NCBI GenBank assembly: GCA_964471235.1
Contig: CAYYGL010000039.1
Span: forward strand, 1 to 30,068
DNA length: 30,068 nt
Origin: CAYYGL01 sp964471235
GTDB lineage: Bacteria > Calditrichota > Calditrichia > RBG-13-44-9 > J075
Direction of reading: 5' to 3'
The notes beneath the pieces were generated by a model. That model was given only the letters and a program-made list of their open reading frames with translations. It ran no database searches and was not told the origin of the DNA. Shown here piece after piece: positions 9,436 to 16,990 of the stretch. The translations under genes were made by a program, and so were the position numbers. Every line of letters starts with the position of its first letter. The stretch's first letter is position 1.

Positions 9436-9824
9436 GACCGTAAACAGTCTCCGCTACTCCGTAGATTAGAAGGACGGCATTTCGGCGCTGAAAGTCCATC
9501 ACCTGAACCACTGCCGCCAAATGAATCCCGTTCCTGTTGCAGTTATCCTCCGAAAGGTTCCCCATCTTACGGAAATGGTTTCACTCCAGGCAGAGAATGG
9601 AGAGTTGTCGCTGTTAAGATGCAGTAGTCTTTGCCATAAGGTAGCATTCATGATAAAAGGGAACCGTAGAAGCATGGGCGCGGAATGCGAGGCAGGCACT
9701 TTTCATGTTTCATTCATTCCATGTTACGCTTCAGGAATTCCTTTTTGTTTAGCTTCTCCGTTTCAGTATATTTCGGTTTATAATGTGATAACCTCAATTG
9801 AAGACAGACAGGGTAACGAAGCGG
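9436..9824. other. Gene-free stretch between tolC-like and barrel genes
   Basis: About 390 bases with several short open frames on both strands, none resembling a known family or preceded by a good ribosome site. An open frame through 9521-9892 runs out of frame into the barrel gene and is judged spurious. No strong hairpin was noticed. Confidence 0.4.
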
Positions 9825-11585
9825 ATGAAATTAGTGAATCGCGGAGTGGAGCTGGTGTTCATGGTGGTGCTGTTTTCCCTTCCTTTATTTAGTCAATCCA
9901 GCGGGTGGGGACCCTCGCAGCCGGATTCCACCCGGTTGAGCACCTTAGAAGAGATGGAGCGATATGGCATTCTTACCTGGGAGGAATCTCAATTCACCCG
10001 TGCCGATTTATTCCCACTCTCCTTAGCCCAGCGAGGTCGTCTTTCGGCTTCCGCTTACCGGGGCATGCCTCCCGGATTTTTGAGGTATTACTTTGGCGGG
10101 AAAGAACTGTCTAATCCGTTCAGCGGCTTTTATAACGAACAATGGCTGCCTTATTATGCCATCCAGGGGATGCGGGAATTCCCGGGCAGCGGTCGCGTTT
10201 GGTTACTGGCTCAGCCTACCCTTGCCAATAAACCCATTACCCGGCTTATCTTCTCTCAGGACTATGTGGTCAATCTCTCCTTTCTGGATGTGGATTTTTC
10301 CCAGCGGCTTTCCCGCACTAACTTTATCTACCTCTCCGGGTCCAATTTGTTGAGTGACGGTTCGCAACAAGCCGATTATTCCAAAATCCATGTAAACACC
10401 TACCGGGGGCAATTGCACTGGCAGTTAACTTCCAACTGGCAGACGGATCTATTCTACTGGCAGCTCCGCCATCGCTTTAACATTACCCCGGAAAGCGGGC
10501 AGTTCCAACGGGACAAATTTAAACAGGTGGGGCATCTCCTGTGGGCGCGTTTCCGGGGAAAAGTCGGGGAAAACGATTCCTTATGGATTCTGCCGGAGTA
10601 CAATGCTTTTGAAGACCGCTTTACCCGTGGGCACGATAACACCCGGCGGAATAATCACTATACTATTGCCAGTTTAACAATGGATTATGCGCACCGATCT
10701 TCCGCAGGCCGCTGGGGAATTCAGGGTAACGGGCGCTGGATGAAAAGCGCCCCGCAAACCAACTGGTTCAAACGGCAGGAGACCGACGGCAGGGTAAAGG
10801 TGTATCTGAAAAATTCTTCCGGGAAATGGCAATGGAATTTCGAGGGAGGATTCTATCGTCACAGTGAATCCGGTCAACAGGTGACCGGGCGTATTGAACT
10901 CGGAACGATTCTGAAGAAAAACAACGGATTAACTCTAACCGTTTTTAGCGATGCCATTCCGCCCCCGCTTTTGTGGCGCACTCTTCAGGTGGATACCATC
11001 CCCACTTACCTCAACAAAACATTGATTCAACAACAGGGAATTGCCGCAGCACTTCACTGGAAGCTATCTTCCCGGTTCCGAATCCAATTGGAGCCATTTG
11101 TTTACCAAACCCGGAACTATCCGCTATTAACGGATAATAATTCCCGCTGGGAACGGAGGACAATCCGTAACTACGGCGTGCGCCTCTTTTCTACCCTGGA
11201 TTTAAAACTTCTCTATATCGTAAATGATTTTACCTATCATCGCGATTACCGGCATACGTACACCCCGCAGGTAAATAATGTGACGACGCTTAAGTCCTCG
11301 CTCCGCCTGTTTAAGACCTTGCGAATGGATGGCATATTTACCTGGCATTATCTGGGATATTTCCACCAATTGACTTTCCAGCGGTTGTTGAACCAATATC
11401 GGGTAAGTGATGTGGAAACGGGTCCGTTTTACCTGGCAAATTTCCGTTTGCAGGCGCATTTCCGGGAAGCTATCGTATTTTTTATCTGGGAAAATATTCT
11501 TTCCCAGGATTACTCCATTATTAAGGATACTCAGGACGATTTACTAATCTTTCGTCTGGGGGTGGATTGGATTTTGTTTGATTAG
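9825..11585 (+). CDS. Predicted outer-membrane beta-barrel (porin-like) protein
   Basis: The product of about 586 residues starts with a signal peptide (MKLVNRGVELVFMVVLFSLPLFSQ); this ATG is chosen over an in-frame TTG at 9798 for that reason. After a short N-terminal region with FGGKELSNPFSGFYNEQWLP, faintly like the plug loop of TonB-dependent receptors, it consists of alternating polar/aromatic strands rich in Trp, Tyr and Arg, ending in LLIFRLGVDWILFD, a typical last strand with terminal aromatic residue. It resembles the putative porin families of FCB bacteria; I cannot name the substrate. It stands directly upstream of the alanine-racemase homologue with a 33-base gap and may be co-transcribed. 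Confidence 0.7.
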   Translation: MKLVNRGVELVFMVVLFSLPLFSQSSGWGPSQPDSTRLSTLEEMERYGILTWEESQFTRADLFPLSLAQRGRLSASAYRGMPPGFLRYYFGGKELSNPFSGFYNEQWLPYYAIQGMREFPGSGRVWLLAQPTLANKPITRLIFSQDYVVNLSFLDVDFSQRLSRTNFIYLSGSNLLSDGSQQADYSKIHVNTYRGQLHWQLTSNWQTDLFYWQLRHRFNITPESGQFQRDKFKQVGHLLWARFRGKVGENDSLWILPEYNAFEDRFTRGHDNTRRNNHYTIASLTMDYAHRSSAGRWGIQGNGRWMKSAPQTNWFKRQETDGRVKVYLKNSSGKWQWNFEGGFYRHSESGQQVTGRIELGTILKKNNGLTLTVFSDAIPPPLLWRTLQVDTIPTYLNKTLIQQQGIAAALHWKLSSRFRIQLEPFVYQTRNYPLLTDNNSRWERRTIRNYGVRLFSTLDLKLLYIVNDFTYHRDYRHTYTPQVNNVTTLKSSLRLFKTLRMDGIFTWHYLGYFHQLTFQRLLNQYRVSDVETGPFYLANFRLQAHFREAIVFFIWENILSQDYSIIKDTQDDLLIFRLGVDWILFD

Positions 11586-11618
11586 ACAAAGGCCTGATAT
11601 TTGAGGCAAGGGGGCATC

Positions 11619-12782
11619 ATGATCGAACGTCATTATCTGGATAATACCTGGGTTGAGTTGTCGGAATCGGCTTATGCACACAACCTTAAATTTTTCCGTA
11701 ATTTAATTGATAAGAAGACCGAGTTATCGGTAGTGGTAAACGCCAATGCTTACGGTCATGGCTGGCAGTCGATCGCCCGGTTGGCGATGAAACATGGAGC
11801 AGATTCTTTTTGTGTGCATTCACTGGATGAGGGGCTGCGGCTGCGCCGGGCTGGGTTTTCACAGAACATCCTGATCATGGGGTATGTCCCGCTTAACCGA
11901 TTGGAAGAAGTGGTAGAGGAAAATTTCCGCCTGGTGGTTTTTAACCGGGAAACCCTCCTGACCCTGGCGGAAATCACATCCAGGTTGTCCAAACTGGCGC
12001 GAGTGCATCTCAAATTGGAAACCGGTACTCACTGCCAGGGAATCCCTCAAGATGAGTTGGAATGGTTTATTGACACCCTCAAGCAAACTCCGCGGGTGAT
12101 GCTGGAGGCAGTCTATACTCATTTCGCAAATATTGGCGACTCTACCAGCCACGATTATGCCAATTATCAGAAATACACCTTCAATCAATTGGTAAACATT
12201 ATTCGTGACGCCGGATTTCCGATATTGAAGCGACATGCTGCCTGCACCGCGGCGATGCTGCTCTTCCCGGAAACCCACATGGATATGGTACGCCTGGGGA
12301 TCGGTCAGTACGGGCTCTGGCCCTCCCCGGAAACATTCACATCTTACCGAAAGAAAATCGGGAAGGGCACCGAACGGTTGCTGCGCCCGGTGTTAAGCTG
12401 GAAGGCGCGGGTTTCCCAGTTAAAATGGGTGGATACGGACAATACCATCGGGTATGGGCGCACTTACAAAACCACCCGACGCACCCGGATTGCCGTGATT
12501 CCGGTCGGTTATTCCGATGGCTATGACCGGGACCTATCGAACAAAGCGCATGTGCTAATCCATGGAAAGCGGGCGCCGGTACGCGGACGGGTGTGTATGA
12601 ATTTGACCATAGTGGATGTGACGGATATTCCCGAGGTAAAATTAGAAGATGAAGTGGTATTGATTGGCAAACAGGGGAAAAAGCAGATCCGTGCGGATGA
12701 CCTGGCTGCCTGGTGTGGCACCATCAACTATGAAATCGTCTCCCGGATTAACAGCGATATTCCCCGGATAATCGTGAAGTGA
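11619..12782 (+). CDS. Alanine racemase homologue lacking the PLP-binding lysine
   Basis: The 387-residue protein keeps the full alanine racemase fold: N-terminal PLP barrel (VNANAYGHGW, EAVYTHFANIGD, MVRLGIGQYGLWPS) and C-terminal beta domain (IGYGRTYKT, VIPVGYSDGYDR, RAPVRGRVCMN, INYEIVSRI). The family signature VxKANAYGHG has Asn41 (codon AAC, 11739-11741) in place of the lysine that holds PLP and acts as catalytic base. The arginine that normally follows in KxDTGxxR is Cys139. The second catalytic base, Tyr279, the PLP-phosphate region and the His168 position remain. As written the protein should not racemise alanine; a new role, a dead copy or a sequence error are all possible. Start: ATG after an AAGGGGG site; TTG 11601 is an alternative. 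Confidence 0.88.
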   Translation: MIERHYLDNTWVELSESAYAHNLKFFRNLIDKKTELSVVVNANAYGHGWQSIARLAMKHGADSFCVHSLDEGLRLRRAGFSQNILIMGYVPLNRLEEVVEENFRLVVFNRETLLTLAEITSRLSKLARVHLKLETGTHCQGIPQDELEWFIDTLKQTPRVMLEAVYTHFANIGDSTSHDYANYQKYTFNQLVNIIRDAGFPILKRHAACTAAMLLFPETHMDMVRLGIGQYGLWPSPETFTSYRKKIGKGTERLLRPVLSWKARVSQLKWVDTDNTIGYGRTYKTTRRTRIAVIPVGYSDGYDRDLSNKAHVLIHGKRAPVRGRVCMNLTIVDVTDIPEVKLEDEVVLIGKQGKKQIRADDLAAWCGTINYEIVSRINSDIPRIIVK

Positions 12783-12841
12783 AATGTGAATCGTGAGGCG
12801 AGAAACATGACGGATGATAACGGAATTTGTTGCTCAGACAA

Positions 12842-12884
12842 ACAGGCTTTTCGCCTGGAAAATTCAATACCCCGCCCGGGCGGG
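12842..12884. terminator. Two hairpins downstream of the alanine racemase homologue
   Basis: CAGGC (12842-12846) pairs with GCCTG (12852-12856), and CCCGCCCGGGCGGG at 12871-12884 is a perfect 14-base palindrome. They lie 60-100 bases after the stop codon and may end transcription, though no T-run follows. Confidence 0.45.
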
Positions 12885-12916
12885 ACTACGGTCGCACTGA
12901 GAAAGCCTACTCCACA

Positions 12917-13009
12917 CGTTGCGCACGCTGCGTTCGTTGCAGTTAAACAAACCGCGGTTAACCATTGCTCTGGCATCTAAACAACCGGAGTAGTTACTCA
13001 AACTTTAAA
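12917..13009 (+). repeat. Left copy of a long imperfect inverted repeat
   Basis: This block reads CGTTGCG-x-ACG-x-TGCGTTCGTTGC, then after an extra stretch of roughly 35 bases, ACAACC-x-GAGTAGTTACT and AACTTTAAA. The same wording, inverted and without the extra stretch, lies at 16297-16355. The two copies bracket the gene that IS66 has split. The rest of 13010-13136 holds nothing I recognise. Confidence 0.65.
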
Positions 13010-13136
13010 CGTTCACTGAATCAATAAAATTTTAATTACAATGGCGGCGTTTTATGCTCCAATTGCATTGTTTTTTCTTTTCAGCATTTTACGATGCCAC
13101 CAAGCAAGGGCACGTTTTGTGTACTCTTGATAACGG

Positions 13137-13743
13137 TTATTTCTCTACCTCAATCCGAATAAGATTTGAATGAAACAAATTTAACACCTGTACACCCTCT
13201 TCTAAGAAGAGAGGTATGGAGGCTGGTTCTACTTTAATTCGGTGTCGGTAAAATATAAGAAAATTCCCACTTCCTTCTGTATTGACATCTTTATGAGCTT
13301 CATAAAATTTTATTTTTTTCTCATCGAAGAGATGTCGAATCGCTCCCTCATCATTTCCTTTGAGAAAGTATAACTCCGAAAAAATTGGACAGTTATCAAA
13401 ATCGATATCTTTAAATCCCAAAAATTGCTTGATAGTATCAAACATACTTTCAGGACGTAGTGTGAACAACGGTAAATTAAGCTGTTCTGAGTAAAATAAT
13501 ATCACAGTCTGAGTCATGGGTTCTTCACCCGGAGTATAAGTAAAGTCAAACATCATTATCCGGGTATCTTTATATGGAACTTCCATTACGTTTTGTATAC
13601 GATGGTCGTGAGAAATAGAAAAAAGAGGGAGCTTTTTAAATTTTTCAGACAGTTTATTATCAGGCGTTGGTAAGATGTATTTTTCTAAAGTATTTATGGA
13701 AAAAACCAGCTCTTGTGAGATGAAAGATAGATTCAGCTTTTTG
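13137..13743 (-). pseudogene. C-terminal part of a membrane-anchored protein gene split by IS66
   Basis: On the minus strand this encodes about 200 residues beginning KKLNLSFISQELVFS and including the CPIFSELYFLKGNDEGAIRH stretch, a pattern I associate with uncharacterised membrane-anchored proteins; I cannot give a function. Joining it to the fragment at 16161-16296 at the target duplication gives one continuous frame (SLQTIAKK followed by LNLSF) of about 244 residues. The fragment is out of its native transcription unit: upstream lies the transposon. An open frame extends into the element as far as 13898 but that part overlaps the tnpC end in another frame. Confidence 0.8.
13736..13743 (+). 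repeat. Target site duplication, left (GCTTTTTG)
   Basis: The 8 bases GCTTTTTG are identical to 16161-16168 and abut the outer ends of the terminal inverted repeats. Eight-base duplication is the rule for IS66-family elements. Confidence 0.95.
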
Positions 13744-13767
13744 GTATCCGCTCGGTGAACTACATCT
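13744..13767 (+). repeat. IS66 terminal inverted repeat, left
   Basis: Starts GTATCCGCTCGGTGAAC and continues to CATCT; 21 of 24 bases match the inverted right end. It lies downstream of the tnpC stop. Confidence 0.9.
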
Positions 13768-13788
13768 TGAAGATTTGGCAGGGGGGAG

Positions 13789-15340
13789 TTATTTTTTGAG
13801 ATTTTCCTTTCGACTCTGCTCAAGGCAGGCTTTCCAATTTTGGGGAAGCAGGTCGGCGATGTGCCGGTAGGGGTAGTCAGAGATGCACCCGATGACATCC
13901 CTTAAGTACTCGAACGGTTCTACCTCATGCAGTTTGGCGGTTGCTACTAATGAATAGACCAGGGCAGCCCGTTTGGCGCCTTCATGAGAACCGGCAAACA
14001 GGTAATTCTTTCTGCCCAATGCCACCGGACGAATAGCGTTCTCTACTAAATTGTTGTCAATTTCCAATCGCCCATCTAAGAGATAATTCTCCAGCTTCGA
14101 CCATTGGTTAAGCATATACCCAATCGCCTTGCCCATCAGGCTTTTGGGCAAGACTTGCTGACACTGCTCATTCAGCCAGCCCTTGAGCTTATCTAGAATG
14201 GGGCGGGCACAGCGGTTTCTCAACTCATAGCGCGCCTGGTGAGAAAGACCTTCCTCACGCGCTTTCCGCTCGATGGCATATAGCTGCTGAATACGAGTGA
14301 GCATCCATTCCGCTCGCGCCGGGTCGCTCTCTTTAGCCTCCACAAAATAGCGCCGGGCATGGGCCATACAGCCCACTGGCGTGATTCCCTCACCACGGGC
14401 GAGCTCTTCATATCCACTGTAACCGTCGCTTTGAAGATAACCTTGAAAATCAGCCAATATCTCATGGGGGCCATCCCGGCTGCGAGAGGGCCGGTAATCA
14501 AACAGCACCTGCTTTCCTAACGGGTCATGATACACCCAAAAATAACCGGTGCGGCTCTTGCCGGGAAGATTATCCTCCAACACCCGAATGGGGGTCTCAT
14601 CCACCATCAGATAATCCCGGCTCAGGATAACCGCCTGATGCACTTCATACAACGGCAGCAGCAGTTCGTATCCCGCCTTCACCCAGCCGACTAAGGTGCT
14701 ATCGGCGATTTCTACTCCCAGCCGTTTATATTGTTTGACCTGGCGATACAACGGAAGATGATCCACGAATTTGCTGATTAAGATATGGGAGAGCAATCCC
14801 GACCCGGGGATTCCCTTTTCAATCGGGCGGGAAGGCAGTTGGCCGATCACCACCCCTTCGCCATCGGGTTTGGCATACCGGGGGCGAATATAACGGTTGA
14901 CATAAAATTTACCCGGCTCATATTCTGCCGAAGGCATGCCGTTGGCACAACTCCTCGGTGATCTCCTCTCCAATCTTCTTCATCCCGCTAATATCTTCTT
15001 CCGGCTCAATGACAATCTCTTTGCGGGGAAGATGAGCGGGCAGGGGAGCACGCACCGGCGGCTTCTCCGGCTGGCTGCGTTTACGGCGGGTGTAGGTGAT
15101 CTGCTCGCTCTCCGCAGCAGAGGAGGGCTCCTGGGCTTCTATATCTAAGTCTAATGACAACTGACCATCATTCCCGGAAACAAAGCGCTCCCGCTTCTGA
15201 CCAAATAACAACCGTTGGAACCGGGATAGTTGCTCCTGCAAACGAAACACCTCTAACTGCAAATTCTCGTTCGACTGTTGTAGGGCAGCGTTTATGGTAA
15301 GAAGTTCTTCGTAAGTAGGTCGGGGAGTCGCCGTTTTCAT
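13789..15340 (-). pseudogene. tnpC: IS66 transposase gene tnpC, interrupted by a 22-base insertion
   Basis: Two frames together make a full IS66 transposase of 509 residues once 14926-14947 is removed. The N-terminal part (from 15340) has the Leu-rich coiled coil typical of TnpC (LQQSNENLQLEVFRLQEQLS), FGQKRERF, and a linker ending KKIGEEITEEL. The second part continues EYEPGKFYVNRYIRPRYA and holds the DDE catalytic core: Asp in MVDETPIRV, Asp in QSDGYSGYE, Glu in NNLVENAIRPVALGRKNYLF. With the insertion, translation from 15340 stops just after AFGRI, losing the catalytic domain. Codon use and motifs are otherwise intact, so the lesion looks recent. A sequencing artefact is unlikely because the insert is a structured 22-mer. 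Confidence 0.92.
14926..14947 (+). repeat. Two 11-base hairpin units inserted in tnpC
   Basis: The insert is TGCCGAAGGCA (14926-14936) directly followed by TGCCGTTGGCA (14937-14947). Each unit can fold as TGCC-NNN-GGCA, and the units differ at only two central bases. Its exact removal restores the tnpC reading frame (EEL followed by EYEPGK). Confidence 0.85.
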
Positions 15341-15361
15341 AACGGCTATAATATAAGAAAT

Positions 15362-15733
15362 TTAAGCCCCTCGTCCAAGGGCTTTTTGGGGAAAATAACG
15401 ATGACGACGGCGAATATTGCCCAGCTCTATCCCCTCAATGATTAGCATCAGTTCCTCATAGCCAAGCTCAAGGGAAGCCCCTTCCTCAGATGCACCGGGA
15501 AGCTGGAAAGTGCCGCGCTCCAATCGCTTATAAAATATCCAGAAGCCGCCCCCCTCCCATACCAACAGCTTCATCCGGTCGCGACGACGATTGATAAATA
15601 CATACACATCACCGCTCAGGGGATTGCGCCTCATCCCTCCCTCTACCAGACCACATAATCCGTCAAAACTCTTGCGCATATCGGTGGGATGGGCATACAG
15701 GTAGAACCGAAACCGGCTGGAAAGAGACAACAT
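15362..15733 (-). CDS. tnpB: IS66 accessory protein TnpB (Orf2)
   Basis: About 123 residues with the IS66 Orf2 signature: HPTDMRKSFDGLCGLVE, then SGDVYVFINRRRDRMKLLVW and FWIFYKRLERGTF. The protein is needed for transposition of many IS66 elements, but its biochemical role is not settled. The ATG at 15733 is chosen because it comes one base after the tnpA stop with a run of G about 7 bases upstream; a TTG at 15748 is also in frame. Confidence 0.93.
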   Translation of the reverse strand: MLSLSSRFRFYLYAHPTDMRKSFDGLCGLVEGGMRRNPLSGDVYVFINRRRDRMKLLVWEGGGFWIFYKRLERGTFQLPGASEEGASLELGYEELMLIIEGIELGNIRRRHRYFPQKALGRGA

Positions 15734-15734
15734 C

Positions 15735-16079
15735 CTATTGCCCCCCAATGTCGGCCAATTCCCGAAGCAAATCCGCTCCCAACCGACCGGATAGCCGAAC
15801 TACCACCCCGTTCGGGTATTCAATGGTGCAACGCAACTCTCCTGCGCCACCTTCCCATGGGGTAGGCGGGGGCAACGGGAGAAATCCTTCCCGCTCCCTG
15901 CTTACCGGCAAATTTCGCCCCGGATGGGTACGATACCGCTTCAGCCAATACTGCAAAGTGGTGAATGCAATTCCTGCCTGCTGACAAAAATCCCGTTGGG
16001 TTAAGCCACTGCAAAGATACTGTTCCACTACCCCAAACATCTCCTGAGCGCGGGGAGTTAAATGAACGCCATCTTTCAT
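15735..16079 (-). CDS. tnpA: IS66 accessory protein TnpA (Orf1)
   Basis: A 114-residue protein with an N-terminal helix-turn-helix (EQYLCSGLTQRDFCQQAG, then LQYWLKRYR) and a C-terminal part typical of IS66 TnpA (IEYPNGVVVRLSG, LLRELADIGG). It probably binds DNA near the element ends. It is the first gene from the right end and its stop nearly touches the tnpB start, fitting coupled translation. The middle is Pro-rich linker. Confidence 0.9.
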   Translation of the reverse strand: MKDGVHLTPRAQEMFGVVEQYLCSGLTQRDFCQQAGIAFTTLQYWLKRYRTHPGRNLPVSREREGFLPLPPPTPWEGGAGELRCTIEYPNGVVVRLSGRLGADLLRELADIGGQ

Positions 16080-16136
16080 CGCGGTTTCCTCCTGAACTTT
16101 TTGGCGCTAAATTAACACACCGCACCCGAAAATGCT

Positions 16137-16160
16137 AGATGGGGTTCACCGGGCGGATAC
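16137..16160 (-). repeat. IS66 terminal inverted repeat, right
   Basis: Read inward on the minus strand it starts GTATCCGCCCGGTGAAC and continues to CATCT, matching the left end at 21 of 24 bases. It lies upstream of tnpA. Confidence 0.9.
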
Positions 16161-16168
16161 GCTTTTTG
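16161..16168 (+). repeat. Target site duplication, right (GCTTTTTG)
   Basis: Identical to 13736-13743 and directly outside the right terminal inverted repeat. Confidence 0.95.
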
Positions 16169-16296
16169 GCTATAGTCTGTAAGCTTTTAGTTCGCTTCTT
16201 TTCAAAGTAAATTGTAAAGCCAATATAGCCCACCAAAAGTAGTATGATAATTAATATCGTTACGAAATTTTCCAATTCTTCTATTTCTTCCTTCAA
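16161..16296 (-). pseudogene. N-terminal part of the membrane-anchored protein gene split by IS66
   Basis: The minus strand reads (TTG start at 16296) KEEIEELENFV, one strong membrane segment (TILIIILLLVGYIGFTIYF) and EKKRTKSLQTIAKK, where the IS66 target site begins. A positive cluster after the helix suggests the bulk of the protein lies in the cytoplasm. Read-through into the element adds a few residues and stops. A second TTG at 16275, 11 bases after AAGGAAG, could be the true start. Its continuation is at 13137-13743. Confidence 0.8.
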
Positions 16297-16355
16297 TTTA
16301 AAAAGTTAGTAACTACTCAGGTTGTTATACCGCAACGAACGCAACGTTCGCAACG
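16297..16355 (-). repeat. Right copy of a long imperfect inverted repeat
   Basis: Read on the minus strand it is CGTTGCGAACGTTGCG, TTCGTTGCGGT, ACAACC, GAGTAGTTACT, AACTTTTTAAA, matching the block at 12917-13009 apart from an internal gap of about 35 bases. It ends exactly at the start of the split gene and could carry its promoter. Confidence 0.65.
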
Positions 16356-16990
16356 AGCAGATGGTTATCTTTTTCACGTTGCAGCCGTCGCGTATCTGCT
16401 GCGAACATGGCGGTAACGAAAAAGTGTTGATCACGTTGATCACAAAAACAGATCTCTACAGGAACTCTTTCTTTTATCTACGTCCGAAATAGCTACTACC
16501 TGAGTCGTTACGAAACATTTAGATTTCTACATTTAGAAACTTTTTCATAGGCAGTCCAGGCAAACTCATTCTTCTTCTATTCTGCATTATAAATTTAAAG
16601 CACATACATCCTGACAAGGTAATTCCCAGGCGAGTTAGCGATTCGGGAAACTTCCAGTCAGCAGGGAGGATTTGTCTCGTCGAAGAAATAAATATATCGA
16701 TGCGACGGAAAAGATTCAAATGCTTTTTGGAGTGGGGGATGAGTTGGGATTGGTGAGAGGTAGAGTGGTTGCTTGAACCTTGATAACACGTTACCCTAAT
16801 ACCCAAAATCCAAACTCCCAATTTCAAATAAGCTCCAAATTCAAAACCCCAATAACCAAACTTGACTCACCCATAAGCTTGAGATATTTTGGTATTGGTA
16901 TTTGGCTGTGATTTGTGTTTTGAGATTTGGGGTTTTCCCTGCATTTTGTATTGTGCATGTTCACCCCCGGATACCCACTCATTCTCCTGT
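16356..16990. other. Gene-free repeat-rich stretch
   Basis: No coding region is convincing here; a 102-codon minus frame at 16519-16827 has no ribosome site or family likeness. GTTGATCAC occurs twice in tandem at 16426-16443. A fragment ACCTGAGTCGTTAC near 16499 resembles part of the adjacent inverted repeat. From 16800 on the DNA is the low-complexity TTTGGA/TCCAAA repeat listed separately. Confidence 0.5.
16800..16945 (-). repeat. Low-complexity TTTGGA-type dispersed repeat
   Basis: The stretch is made of variations of CCAAA/AATTCAAA followed by the complementary TTTGG/GATTTGG, so it can fold back on itself. It contains GGAGCTTATTTGAAA on the minus strand, shared with the plus strand at 19133 on the other side of the TRAP genes. 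Repeats of this wording occur in many uncultured bacterial genomes. Confidence 0.6.

Larger units (their letters stand above)
13744..16160 (-). mobile_element. IS66-family insertion sequence, 2417 bp, tnpC broken
   Basis: The element carries the IS66 gene set tnpA, tnpB and tnpC on the minus strand. Its ends are inverted repeats starting GTATCCGCYCGGTGAAC (left 13744 inward, right 16160 inward; 21 of the first 24 bases match). A perfect 8-base direct duplication flanks it. The insertion splits a small membrane-protein gene. The transposase gene has a 22-base insertion, so this copy is probably not autonomous now, although its clean ends and exact target duplication argue that it arrived recently. 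Confidence 0.95.

Noticed and set aside
9521..9892. 123-codon plus-strand open frame before the barrel gene
   Set aside because: Composition unlike a protein, no ribosome site, and its end overlaps the barrel signal peptide in another frame.
12786..12980. 64-codon plus-strand open frame after the alanine racemase homologue
   Set aside because: It spans palindromes and repeat DNA and resembles no family.
14926..14947. Translational bypass or programmed frameshift in tnpC
   Set aside because: Take-off and landing codons do not match and no slippery heptamer is seen; IS66 TnpC is normally one continuous frame, so a disabling insertion is simpler.
16426..16443. CRISPR-like repeats
   Set aside because: Only two adjacent 9-base units without spacers; no CRISPR array is present in the window.
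16519..16827. 102-codon minus-strand open frame
   Set aside because: No ribosome site or family likeness, and it runs into low-complexity repeat DNA.
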